From: Gammaproteobacteria bacterium
Lineage (GTDB): Bacteria; Pseudomonadota; Gammaproteobacteria; Pseudomonadales; Halieaceae
DNA length: 64,000 nt
Direction: 5' to 3'
Assembly: GCA_030427085.1 (NCBI GenBank)
Contig: JAUHXH010000001.1
Location: forward strand, 620,001-684,000
Shown: piece after piece, positions 44,992-53,598 of the stretch
Layout of the letters: each line of letters opens with the position of its first letter
How positions within the stretch are numbered: the first letter of the stretch is position 1
Position numbers and translations under genes: made by a program
The notes under the pieces: generated by a model
Told to the model about the DNA's origin: nothing
What the model saw: only the letters and a program-made list of their open reading frames with translations
Databases searched by the model: none

Positions 44992-46175
44992 AGTGGTATT
45001 CCCGCTGCCTGTCGCAGCATGGCTCGATTCTGTCCAATTAGGATCAGGTTGGTTTCTGTGGCCGCTTGCGTGTCAACGGCCTCCATGGTGCGCCGCAGCA
45101 AGACCTCTGCACCTAACTCATTGGAGATGCGTAGTTGCTCCAACTGACCGATCAGTTGCTTGCCCGTAGCGGCGGCTTCGTCTAGAAGTGTTTGTTTTTC
45201 GCGCAGGAATTGACCCTCGTTGGCGAGTTGCTGCCAATTGTCTTTAAGCTGCGCCTGTAATTCGTCGTGAGCCTGCCAATACTGTTGTGCTGCCTCCCGC
45301 CATTCTCCGCGATTGGCTTCGCTGTCCAGATCCAGGAAAGACATGGGGATTTCAATGGCTACACCGTACTGGTTCTCATCAAACTGAGGGTTATCCAATT
45401 GTTTGGCGGTGACTGACAGATACCAGGGGCTGCTGTGTTCGCTGGCCGCGCTCAACAAGCTCTTGCGGCGTTGCCAATCCAAAGTCAACAATTGCATATC
45501 CGGGTGCTGCGCTGGCGAAAATTGTGCTGGGGGTTCCGGCTCGTCAATCCCGATGGGTACATTGCCCAGTCCGGTCACTTGTCTATAGCGCTGCTGCCAG
45601 CGGGCCGTTTCCCGGCGTTGTTCCACTTGTTCAATCTGCGCCTGTAGTTTCTCCTGCCGGATGGCCAGTAAGCCGTAGAGTGATGCTGCCTCAGCCGCCA
45701 GTAGCTCTTGCTGGCGCACTTCCAGTTCCTGCAGCAAGTTGAGTTTTCTCAGGGTGAGCTCTTCCAGGGCAGTGGATAGCTTTAGCGACCACAGGGCTTC
45801 GCGTACCAGTCCTGAATAAAAGAGACGCCGACGTTGCTTGCTGGTGTCTTCTGCCTGGGTGGAGGTTTCGGCTATGATCTTGTCGTGTCGCCGGCCACCG
45901 GCAGATTTTATTGGCAGGTTGAGACTTAGCTCTGTTTCGTCGGTGCCCTCCCGCTCGTCGCTTGCCAGATAGCTGAGGTTAACGCTGGGCAGCGCCGCAA
46001 GCCATGAAGAGGAGCTGAAGGGAGCGACCGTGTTATCAGCCGGAGCGCTACGCTCCATCGCAACTGTCACTACTTCATTCAGATTGAGATTGGACGCGGT
46101 AGTCGCGGCCAGGACCGTGGGCAGAAAAATCACCGACGCCAGTGTCAGTAGGAGTCTTGATAGGGAGAATTTCAT
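44988..46175 (-). CDS. TolC-family outer-membrane channel (CusC/CzcC-like)
   Basis: A 395-residue outer-membrane efflux protein with signal peptide (LLLTLASVIFLPTVLA) and two long helical repeats rich in Gln, Glu and Leu, as in the OEP family. The second repeat includes NRGEWREAAQQYWQAHDELQ and LGAEVLLRRTMEAVDTQ. It is short for the family (usually 420-480), especially in the first repeat, but has both repeats. It heads the operon channel-adaptor-pump-DUF3240. It is divergent from the LuxR-type gene at 46318 across 142 bases. Confidence 0.85.
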   Translation of the reverse strand: MKFSLSRLLLTLASVIFLPTVLAATTASNLNLNEVVTVAMERSAPADNTVAPFSSSSWLAALPSVNLSYLASDEREGTDETELSLNLPIKSAGGRRHDKIIAETSTQAEDTSKQRRRLFYSGLVREALWSLKLSTALEELTLRKLNLLQELEVRQQELLAAEAASLYGLLAIRQEKLQAQIEQVEQRRETARWQQRYRQVTGLGNVPIGIDEPEPPAQFSPAQHPDMQLLTLDWQRRKSLLSAASEHSSPWYLSVTAKQLDNPQFDENQYGVAIEIPMSFLDLDSEANRGEWREAAQQYWQAHDELQAQLKDNWQQLANEGQFLREKQTLLDEAAATGKQLIGQLEQLRISNELGAEVLLRRTMEAVDTQAATETNLILIGQNRAMLRQAAGIPL

Positions 46176-46317
46176 GTCGAGTCATCATTGCTGTGGGAGT
46201 GCCAAACAGAAGGGCCATGGTAGGGAGGCAGCGCCTGGAAAACATCGGGCATGTGTCCTTTTGGAGCCTATGGTACACTTGCCCTATATTGTCTAACGTT
46301 ATGTTTTATAAGGGAAA

Positions 46318-46821
46318 ATGAAAGATATACTTATTGCCGCGTTGCTCGCTGTCGTGATGGCACTGAATTTTCTGGATGTACTTTACGACCTTAAAATGGG
46401 GGCGGCGGTACAGCATATTCTTGGAGAAACGGCCATCGTACTCGCTTCGGCAATGGGGTTTGTTTATCTACTGTGGGAGCGGCAGCGGCGTATTCGGCAA
46501 ATGAAAGCTTTGTCCCAGACTTTGTCAGAGGCCGACCAGCAGCTTAAAAACATTACTGAGGATATGCGCAATGCACGCAAACGTTATGGGGAGACTATCC
46601 ACCAACAATTCAATGACTGGAGCCTGACGCATAGTGAGCAGCAGGTCGCAATGCTGATGCTCAAGGGGCTGAGCTTAAAGGAAATAGCCACGGTGCGTGA
46701 CACAAAGGAAAAGACGGTGCGCCAGCAGGCTTCCGGAATTTACGGCAAATCAGGACTGGATGGCCGCCACGCGCTATCCGCATGGTTCCTTGAGGATTTT
46801 CTTGCTTCAGACGCGGCTTGA
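46318..46821 (+). CDS. Membrane-anchored LuxR-type HTH regulator (paralog)
   Basis: 167 residues. Two hydrophobic segments (DILIAALLAVVMALNFLDVL; ILGETAIVLASAMGFVYLLW) are followed by a charged coiled coil (QMKALSQTLSEADQQLKNI) and a LuxR/GerE-type HTH (LMLKGLSLKEIATVRDTKEKT). It matches the protein encoded at 34266-34769 in length and layout. AAGGGAAA precedes the ATG. Standing divergent to the heavy-metal RND operon, it probably controls that operon from the membrane; no two-component partner is present. Confidence 0.8.
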   Translation: MKDILIAALLAVVMALNFLDVLYDLKMGAAVQHILGETAIVLASAMGFVYLLWERQRRIRQMKALSQTLSEADQQLKNITEDMRNARKRYGETIHQQFNDWSLTHSEQQVAMLMLKGLSLKEIATVRDTKEKTVRQQASGIYGKSGLDGRHALSAWFLEDFLASDAA

Positions 46822-46983
46822 CGGACCGGGGTACTGAATCTTGGCCGGAAGCCGACTCCACGACAGGTTGACCAAAGCCCTCAAACAATCCGGCTCATTC
46901 CATTGTCACCCCGTTCCTGCAGGTCAGTCCGCGTCATGACTGAGACCTCAGATAGCTCGGACCTTGCCTCGGTAGCCCCGGTT

Positions 46984-47427
46984 TCAGGGCTGGACTAGGA
47001 CTTCAGATTGCAAATGACTGCTCGCCTGCAGCGAGTTGGTGATCAAGCAATTAGACTCCGCTTTCTCCAGTATATTCCGGGCCTTCTCAGAGTTGGTATC
47101 AGCCCCGACTGTCAACCTCACCTGGAGATTAAAAGCGGTAAATTGGGTAACCCTGTCGATTCGTTCCAGTTTGCCCTCCGCGGTACATTCGATATCAATC
47201 CACTCCAGCCTGGAGGCGCGGGCGATCGCGCGGAAGGTAAGAACAAAGCAATCTGCGACAGCGGCTACCAGCAAGTCCTCCGGCGACCATTGGTCCCCCG
47301 GCCCGCCGAACTGTGCGGGTGGGGCAGAGGGAAGGTCGGGGATTCCCGCGCCGCGCAGTGTGATCTCACCCTCTCGTTGTGCATTGGCAGAGATTTTGTA
47401 GTGGTGGGGTAGTTCTTGTACTGTCAT
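46984..47427 (-). CDS. OsmC/Ohr-family peroxiredoxin-like protein
   Basis: A 147-residue OsmC-family protein. The two redox cysteines are in VAAVADCFVLTFRAIAR and KAESNCLITNSL, with the QWSPEDLLV segment of the family. Such proteins reduce organic hydroperoxides or persulfides using lipoylated or thiol partners. It directly follows the metallophosphatase gene (stop codon adjacent to its ATG) and shares an operon with it and perhaps the rhodanese. A persulfide-related role suits the nearby BigR-like regulator; that is inference. Confidence 0.85.
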   Translation of the reverse strand: MTVQELPHHYKISANAQREGEITLRGAGIPDLPSAPPAQFGGPGDQWSPEDLLVAAVADCFVLTFRAIARASRLEWIDIECTAEGKLERIDRVTQFTAFNLQVRLTVGADTNSEKARNILEKAESNCLITNSLQASSHLQSEVLVQP

Positions 47428-49230
47428 CTATTTGTCCTCAATGAGTTTGATCCCGGTGTTGCGCACCACGGGGGCGCGCAAGGGTTGTACATAATCTGAT
47501 TCCGGCCACAGGCGTGTGCCCGAAACATCAATAATCTGGTGCTCCAAAGTGGGCACTGGACCGCCTTGCTCTATACGCCACTGCAGAAATTCCCGGGCTG
47601 GCCACTCGGTGCCCCAGGGGCTCTCGAGCTCCTGGATGTCGGCAAAGCCCCTGTTTCCGCAAAGCGCGTCGGAGGGGTCGAAAGGACGCAGGCAACTAAC
47701 CACCGTCAGTTCATCTGTGTCTGTAATCAGGCTGGCGTCGTCTACCCGTCGCATATGCAGTATTCGATGACCGTTATCAGCATTCAAGTCCAGCTTCAGC
47801 GCGACACCGCTCAGCCCCATCAACCAGCCACCACTGTGGTCGAATGCGTCAACCGAGAAGGAGCGACTCAGCTCAAATTCCAGTAACGCGCGGAGCGACT
47901 TCCCGGTAATAACGCCCCTCGCTAGCACCGGGGGTACGGGCAGGTAGCGGTAGCTGTCTTCCACGGTCACGCCTTGCCCGGCGGGCACCACCGCGTCAAA
48001 GCGGAAACCTGGGGTGATGGCGAGATCGGTGCCGTAGTGGGATCTGAGGCTTTGTGAAAGGAACTGGTTGAAGGGGTTTTCCAGCGCATGGCGCCGATGC
48101 AGTGACGCGGGTGCGAGCCCGATCATGGTATCGATGGATTCGGAGAGCTGCATGTCGCTACCCGGCATAGGAGAACTGAAGCCGGGGTTGTCGACCAGGA
48201 AGGGAGCGCGAGCGTCTTTGACCAGGCGCAACACCTCCGGGTCGGGCTCAATATCCGCGTGTATTTGGACAAGGCTCCAGTCGAAGTGTTTTGATCCATC
48301 GCCCCTTAGGTTCACGGTCATCACGCCCAACAAGCCGTCGTTGCCGGCTTCGACAACCAGGGCTCCGCTGGCAGATTCCAGGGGCTGGGTAGTAATTTCG
48401 TGCGTATGTGCAGAGAAGATGACGTCTACCCCGGACTCGATGGCGTTCGCCAATTGCCAATCCTTGTGCAGCCCCAATTCACTCATCACCACTATCAGGT
48501 CCGCGCCTTGTTGTCTCAGGGTACTAGCATGTGCATTGATATAGTCTTGGTAGGCCTGCTCGCCCTGCAGAAACTCAAACCCAAGAGCCAGCATGGGCGA
48601 CATGCGTGGGATGATGTCAGAGGTAATACCGATAAAGCCAACGTCGTGGCCACCGAGTGACATCATATGGGTGGGTGGCAGTAACGGCGCTCCCCGATCA
48701 AGCAGGGGCACAGAAGTAGTGACATTGCCGCCCAGCAGGGGATAGTTCGGTGACGCGACCGGCTCGCCAAACATGAGTTGGTTCACCAGCCGCGACAGTG
48801 GGGCAGATTCAGGGTTGTAACGCAGTCGGGTAGTGATAGGTCCGTAGGCGAAATCCCAGTTACCGGGTACACCGATATCGATGCCGAGGGCATTCACTGG
48901 TGCAACGATAGCATTGCCCCGGCTATACAGTGCTTCAACGCCGCCGTGGTAGGTGTCGCCTATGTTCATCAGGACGCTACGCTGCGCCGAGCCCCGAATC
49001 TGCTGGATCGCCGTCGCTATACGGGCCAGTCCGCCGCGGGTCTGGACGCGGGTGGTTGGCTCGCCTGGATCGCTACTATCCCGAACAAGATCCTTATGGG
49101 GAGTAAGGTTCGCGTGCAGGTCGTTAAGGTGAATAAACACGATCTCGCCCCGGCTGCTGCCCTGCGTACTTGCGCCAAGGGCGCCGCCGCAGGCCAGGGC
49201 TAGCATGCCCCCTGCCATGAGCCGCCTCAT
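47428..49230 (-). CDS. Exported metallophosphatase of the 5'-nucleotidase (UshA/SoxB) superfamily
   Basis: A 600-residue periplasmic two-domain enzyme. The calcineurin-like metal site is seen in FIHLNDLHANLTP, NIGDTYHGGVEAL, VPGNWDFAYG and DVIFSAHTHE. The 5'-nucleotidase C-terminal domain follows (residues ~360-560; FNQFLSQSLRSHYGTDLAITPG). The signal peptide is short (LALACGGALGA). GNWDFAYG in place of the NHEFD of nucleotidases, and PGFRFDAVVPAGQGVTVED, recall SoxB-type thiosulfohydrolases, but no other sox genes are present. Given the rhodanese, OsmC and BigR-like neighbours, a sulfur substrate is an option besides nucleotides. Confidence 0.8.
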   Translation of the reverse strand: MRRLMAGGMLALACGGALGASTQGSSRGEIVFIHLNDLHANLTPHKDLVRDSSDPGEPTTRVQTRGGLARIATAIQQIRGSAQRSVLMNIGDTYHGGVEALYSRGNAIVAPVNALGIDIGVPGNWDFAYGPITTRLRYNPESAPLSRLVNQLMFGEPVASPNYPLLGGNVTTSVPLLDRGAPLLPPTHMMSLGGHDVGFIGITSDIIPRMSPMLALGFEFLQGEQAYQDYINAHASTLRQQGADLIVVMSELGLHKDWQLANAIESGVDVIFSAHTHEITTQPLESASGALVVEAGNDGLLGVMTVNLRGDGSKHFDWSLVQIHADIEPDPEVLRLVKDARAPFLVDNPGFSSPMPGSDMQLSESIDTMIGLAPASLHRRHALENPFNQFLSQSLRSHYGTDLAITPGFRFDAVVPAGQGVTVEDSYRYLPVPPVLARGVITGKSLRALLEFELSRSFSVDAFDHSGGWLMGLSGVALKLDLNADNGHRILHMRRVDDASLITDTDELTVVSCLRPFDPSDALCGNRGFADIQELESPWGTEWPAREFLQWRIEQGGPVPTLEHQIIDVSGTRLWPESDYVQPLRAPVVRNTGIKLIEDK

Positions 49231-49240
49231 TTCTTGCCCC

Positions 49241-49600
49241 CTAGCGGCCCAGGTTTTCCTGGTGCTGTCTAACGGCGTCCACCGGGCAGGTGATGACGGT
49301 TACGCGGGTATACCCCAGCCGTTCCAGCTGCTCTGCCGCCAGGGTGGCGCGACCACCGGTGGCGCAGTGCACATAAATCGGGTGTGCGGCGTCGGGGATA
49401 AGGTCCATAACTTTCATTTCCAGGATACCCCTGGGAATATTGATGGACTGGGGTGCGGGGGAGGCCTCGAGCTCAATCGGCTCTCGCACGTCAATCATTG
49501 TGCCGTGGGTGGCTTGTAACTCATTCACCGCAGTTTCAGCATCGAGGCAGCGCAATGTCGCACGGGCGCGGGTGATCAGTTCTGGCAGGGTGGTTAGCAT
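49241..49600 (-). CDS. Rhodanese-like sulfurtransferase
   Basis: A 119-residue single-domain rhodanese. The active-site loop is C79-A-T-G-G-R, preceded by MIDVREPIELEASPAP and INIPRGILEMKV. It transfers or reads persulfide sulfur in the cytoplasm. It is divergent from the ArsR-type regulator at 49716, across a 115-base region holding a promoter and dyad, and is probably repressed by it until sulfide or persulfide appears. The metallophosphatase gene follows after 10 bases on the same strand. Confidence 0.88.
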   Translation of the reverse strand: MLTTLPELITRARATLRCLDAETAVNELQATHGTMIDVREPIELEASPAPQSINIPRGILEMKVMDLIPDAAHPIYVHCATGGRATLAAEQLERLGYTRVTVITCPVDAVRQHQENLGR

Positions 49601-49641
49601 GGCGGGCGCTTCCTCTTAGGTTGTGAGTACCAAATATTAGA

Positions 49642-49670
49642 TTGACCTTATATAAGGTATGCCTAATAAT
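49642..49670 (+). promoter_or_regulatory. Promoter with palindromic operator before the ArsR-type gene
   Basis: -35 TTGACC (49642-49647), 16-bp spacer and -10 TAATAA (49664-49669). A perfect 14-bp palindrome, ACCTTATATAAGGT (49645-49658), overlaps the promoter, and ATTAG/CTAAT arms flank it more widely. Binding of the encoded repressor here would block transcription on both sides. Confidence 0.65.
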
Positions 49671-49715
49671 GTAAAGCCTTGAGATGGATTTATAGCAAGC
49701 AGGAGAGGGGATGCG

Positions 49716-50012
49716 GTGGAAATCGATGTAATGCAGGCCAATGCCGGGGAGGCGTCTAAACTGCTCAAAACCTTGGCCAATACCAGTCGCCTTCTGGTGT
49801 TGTGTGCGCTGGTCACCCGCGAGCACACGGCGGGCGAGCTGGAAGAGTTAACAGGGCTTAGCCAGCCGGCCATATCCCAGCACCTTGCGCGCTTGCGGGA
49901 GGAGAATATGGTATCCACCCGGCGAGAAGCCCAGAGAATTTTCTATTCGCTGCAAAACCCCGAGGTGCGCGCAATTCTGGAGACCTTACATGAGCTCTAT
50001 TGCTCGGACTAA
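49716..50012 (+). CDS. ArsR-family repressor of BigR/SqrR type (persulfide-responsive)
   Basis: 98 residues from the GTG at 49716, preceded by AGGAGAGG. Winged-helix ArsR fold with the recognition helix [17 protein letters not shown]. It has exactly two cysteines, C30 (LLVLCAL) and C96 (LHELYCSD), at the positions that form a tetrasulfide or disulfide bridge in BigR, SqrR and YgaV. The [13 protein letters not shown] wing also matches that branch. Metal-binding motifs of ArsR/SmtB are absent. It should derepress the downstream DUF2892-RND operon and the divergent rhodanese in response to reactive sulfur. Confidence 0.85.
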   Translation: MEIDVMQANAGEASKLLKTLANTSRLLVLCALVTREHTAGELEELTGLSQPAISQHLARLREENMVSTRREAQRIFYSLQNPEVRAILETLHELYCSD

Positions 50013-50050
50013 TTGGATATTCAATCAATCAATGCACCGACGGAGTTGAT

Positions 50051-50254
50051 ATGAACGTAGACAGATTGGTATTTGCCATTGCCGGCCTCTTTATCCTGGT
50101 CAGTCTGGTGTTGAGCCAGGTTCACTCAGTCTATTGGCTGTGGTTTATCGCTTTTGTTGGTGCCAATATGCTCCAGGCCGCGTTTACCGGTTTTTGCCCG
50201 CTGGCGATGATTCTGAGACGCATGGGCAAGACACCCGGCTGCGCCTTCCAGTAA
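50051..50254 (+). CDS. DUF2892 (YgaP-like) membrane protein
   Basis: 67 residues from the ATG at 50051. Two hydrophobic segments ([40 protein letters not shown]) and the [12 protein letters not shown] and PGCAF ends of the family. It resembles the gene at 36498 in type but is not a close copy. It stands between the BigR-like repressor and the RND pump, so the operon order is regulator, DUF2892, pump, adaptor. Confidence 0.82.
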   Translation: MNVDRLVFAIAGLFILVSLVLSQVHSVYWLWFIAFVGANMLQAAFTGFCPLAMILRRMGKTPGCAFQ

Positions 50255-50280
50255 AACGCTGAAAACGGAGCCGAGTCACT

Positions 50281-53200
50281 ATGTCCCACCCTCTTGATCG
50301 ACTGGTCCGGTACACGCTGGCCGGTGGGCTGCCTCAGCTCATTTTTATCCTAGGGTTGGCCGCCGGTGTAATGGCCCTGGCCTTGACTCCCCGGGAAGAG
50401 GAGCCGCAAATCGTCGTACCGATGGTCGATGTGCTGGTGCAGGCGCCGGGGCTCAGTGCCCGGCAAGTGGAGCGGCAGGTGACCATTCCACTGGAAAAAC
50501 TGCTGGCACAAATTCCGGGCGTGGAACATGTGTACTCCTCCACGGGCACTAATCAGGCTGCGGTGACGCTGCGTTTTCACGTGGGAGAAGACCGCGAGGA
50601 CTCGATCCTCAACACCTACAACAAGCTCTACTCCAATCAGGACAGCATTCCCCCGGTGGTCAGCAATTGGATGTTGCGCCCGGTGGAAGTGGATGATGTT
50701 CCCATCGTGATGCTGGGCCTGTGGAGCGACGATGCGGACCGCTACAGCGACTATGAGCTGCGACGCATGGCCGAGGAGGTGTCCACCGTATTACAGGGCA
50801 TTCCCGCGACCAGTGAGGTCAATGTGGTGGGCGGAAGACCGCGCACCGTACGTATCCTGATCGACCCGGAGAGCCTGGGAGCTCGCCAAACCACTGGCCA
50901 GGACATTGTCTCTGCGCTGGCTGTCTCCAACGTGCTGCGTAGTGCGGGAAACTGGACCTTTGGCAACCAGTCAATCTTACTGGAAGGCGGCGATGTCGTT
51001 AGGGAAGTGGCTGAGCTTGAAAATTTCGTGGTCAATGTCATCGATGGTGTGCCGGTCTACCTGCGGGATGTGGCGCGTATCGTCGACGGCCCGTCGGAGC
51101 CCGACTACTACAGCTGGATTGGCTTTGCTGAGGCTCATCCGGCGGGCGTGGAGGGGACCCGGCCCATGGTGGCTATCTCCATCGCCAAGCAACGGGGCTC
51201 CAATGCGGTCGCTGTGGCCCGGGAAGTTCACCAGCTTATGGCGGAACTCACAGCAGACCTGTTGCCCCCCGAAGTACACGTGGAAGTGTTGCGGGATTAC
51301 GGCCAGACCGCCAATGAAAAGGTCAACGACCTCAGTAGCAGCCTGGGTTTCGCCATCGTAACTGTGGTGGTTTTTATCGGTGTGTTCCTGGGCTGGCGGC
51401 AGGCCATCGTTGTAGGTCTGGCGGTCCCCATCTGTTACGGCATTACGCTGGCCCTGGACATGGCGCTGGGCTATACGATCAACAGGGTCACCCTGTTCGC
51501 CCTGATTCTGTCCCTGGGCTTGTTGGTGGACGACCCCATTACCGGCGTGGACAATATCTCCCGTTTCATGGCAAAGAAATCCATGCCTTTGCGCGAGCGG
51601 ATCGTCTGTGCGATGGCGGAGATTCGCATTCCCCTGCTGATGTCTACGGTGACTATCATCTTCGCCTTTCTGCCACTGGCGTATATCACGGGCATGATGG
51701 GCCCCTATATGGCACCCATGGCCTTCAATGTACCGGTCAGCGTCATCAGCAGCACGGCGGTGGCCTTTCTGGTAACCCCGTGGTTGGCCAGCCGCCTGTT
51801 GCGCGAAGATAAGGTGGTTATGGATACTGCCGCCCCTGAAGAAGACGGCTTGTACGCGCGACTGATGTCGCCAGTGCTGGATAACCGGCGCCTGGCCAAG
51901 GGCGTTCTGTGGCTGGTCCTGGGCCTGTTCATCGCCACCGCATTACTGCCGGTGTTCCGCGTGGTGCCCCTGAAGTTGTTGCCGTTCGACAACAAGAACG
52001 AAGTCCAGGTGTTAATCGACGTGCCCGAGAGTGCCAGCCTGGAGCACACCGCGGCGCTGGCACGGGAAATCGCCACTGAGGTTACCCGGATGCCGGAGGT
52101 GCAGGCGGCAGCGGCGTTCGTTGGCGTGCCTTCTCCTATGGATTTCAACGGCATGGTGCGCCGCTACTATCAGCGCTCCGGTCCTCATCTGGGCGAGTTG
52201 CGACTCACCCTGGCGGACAAGAGCGAGCGGCAGCATCAGTCTCACGGCCTGGTATTGCGTCTGCGGCAGTTACTGTCCCCCTACAGCCGTGAGGGTGTCA
52301 GTATCAAGGTGGTGGAAGTGCCGCCGGGCCCACCGGTGCTGAGTACCCTTGTTGCCGAGGTCTACGGCGAAACCCTGACGCCCTATGAGACCCAGAAGCA
52401 GGCTGCCCGGGTACTGATGGAGCGTCTGTCCCGGGAAGCGCACGTGGTGGAGATCGACTCCACCATCGAGGCTGACAAGATCCGCCAGCGGTTCGTCGTG
52501 GATAAATCCAAGGCGGCGCTGTCGGGTATCTCCACGGATGATGTGGCCCAGACCCTGGCCATGGCGAATGACGGCTATGTCGCAGGCTATGTGCAACAAG
52601 AACGTGAATCCCGGCCCCTGCCGATCGAACTGCGACTGGATCCGGCGCAGCGGGTCGCGGACAACGATTTCGAACGGCTGTTGGTAAAAGGGCGCCAGGG
52701 CGTGTCGAAAACCATGACACAACAGGGATTGGAGGTTTCCCCTCAGCCATTGGCAGCCCTGGGCGAGTTAGGCCGGTTCGAGATCGGACTCGCTGACCAA
52801 CTCATTCACCGCAAGGATCTTCGTCCCGTCGTATATGTCATGGCGGAACTCAACGGGCGTACACCGGCCGAGGTGATTGCAGACGTCCACGCCGACATGG
52901 GTACTGAACCCGGTAGCGCGAACGACTGGCAGGGCCGTACCTTTTTTGCCAGCGGCGCAGGCGATGGCTGGCAATTGCCCGCGGGAACCGATATCGCCTG
53001 GACTGGTGAAGGCGAGTGGCGTATCACCAAAGACGTATTCCGGGATATGGGCCTGGGATACGTGTTCGCATTGTTCGCCATATTCTGTGTGTTACGCCTA
53101 CAGACCAGCTCCACGCCCCTGTCCCTGATCATCATGTCCGCCATACCTTTGACCGTGGTAGGCATCATGCCGGGCTTCTGGTTGATGAACCAGCTGGGTG

Positions 53201-53598
53201 AGAGGGCCATCGCCGGGGCGCCAGAGCCGGTGTTATTCACGGCCACCGCGATGATTGGCATGATCGCGCTGGCCGGCATCGTGGTACGCAATTCGCTCAT
53301 CCTGGTTGAGTTTATCTCTCAGGCCCGGGAGGAGGGCGCCAGTATCCGCGACGCGCTTTTGCAGGCCGGTTCCGTGCGTATGCGGCCGGTGTTGCTCACG
53401 GCCGGTACTACGATGCTGGGCAACCTCATCATCACCCTGGACCCGGTGTTCAGCGGGCTCGCCCTGGCGATTATTTTTGGCATAGTAGCTTCCACCGCGT
53501 TTACCCTGATTGTGGTGCCCGCCGTGTATCTGCTGGTGTTTGACAAGACTGAACAGCGCGGCCTGAATGCCGTTCCCGAGGAGGGCATTGAATCATGA
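50281..53598 (+). CDS. RND efflux permease (HAE1-like, BigR-linked)
   Basis: A 1105-residue inner-membrane RND transporter. Landmarks are PREEEPQIVVPMVDVLVQAPG at the start of the first periplasmic loop, DDPITGVDNISRFM in helix 4 with the proton-relay acidic residues, and the GMIALAGIVVRNSLILVEFI and GTTMLGNLIITLDPVFSGLA segments near the C-terminus. It is of the hydrophobe/unknown-solute class and not the heavy-metal class at 40900. It overlaps the adaptor gene as ATGA. No outer-membrane channel gene is in this operon; a TolC encoded elsewhere must serve. Regulation by sulfide or persulfide is implied by the repressor. Confidence 0.9.
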   Translation: MSHPLDRLVRYTLAGGLPQLIFILGLAAGVMALALTPREEEPQIVVPMVDVLVQAPGLSARQVERQVTIPLEKLLAQIPGVEHVYSSTGTNQAAVTLRFHVGEDREDSILNTYNKLYSNQDSIPPVVSNWMLRPVEVDDVPIVMLGLWSDDADRYSDYELRRMAEEVSTVLQGIPATSEVNVVGGRPRTVRILIDPESLGARQTTGQDIVSALAVSNVLRSAGNWTFGNQSILLEGGDVVREVAELENFVVNVIDGVPVYLRDVARIVDGPSEPDYYSWIGFAEAHPAGVEGTRPMVAISIAKQRGSNAVAVAREVHQLMAELTADLLPPEVHVEVLRDYGQTANEKVNDLSSSLGFAIVTVVVFIGVFLGWRQAIVVGLAVPICYGITLALDMALGYTINRVTLFALILSLGLLVDDPITGVDNISRFMAKKSMPLRERIVCAMAEIRIPLLMSTVTIIFAFLPLAYITGMMGPYMAPMAFNVPVSVISSTAVAFLVTPWLASRLLREDKVVMDTAAPEEDGLYARLMSPVLDNRRLAKGVLWLVLGLFIATALLPVFRVVPLKLLPFDNKNEVQVLIDVPESASLEHTAALAREIATEVTRMPEVQAAAAFVGVPSPMDFNGMVRRYYQRSGPHLGELRLTLADKSERQHQSHGLVLRLRQLLSPYSREGVSIKVVEVPPGPPVLSTLVAEVYGETLTPYETQKQAARVLMERLSREAHVVEIDSTIEADKIRQRFVVDKSKAALSGISTDDVAQTLAMANDGYVAGYVQQERESRPLPIELRLDPAQRVADNDFERLLVKGRQGVSKTMTQQGLEVSPQPLAALGELGRFEIGLADQLIHRKDLRPVVYVMAELNGRTPAEVIADVHADMGTEPGSANDWQGRTFFASGAGDGWQLPAGTDIAWTGEGEWRITKDVFRDMGLGYVFALFAIFCVLRLQTSSTPLSLIIMSAIPLTVVGIMPGFWLMNQLGERAIAGAPEPVLFTATAMIGMIALAGIVVRNSLILVEFISQAREEGASIRDALLQAGSVRMRPVLLTAGTTMLGNLIITLDPVFSGLALAIIFGIVASTAFTLIVVPAVYLLVFDKTEQRGLNAVPEEGIES

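Noticed and set aside
47428..49230. Calling the metallophosphatase soxB outright
   Set aside because: Some motifs lean to SoxB, but no other sox genes are present and the key residues cannot be aligned reliably by eye.
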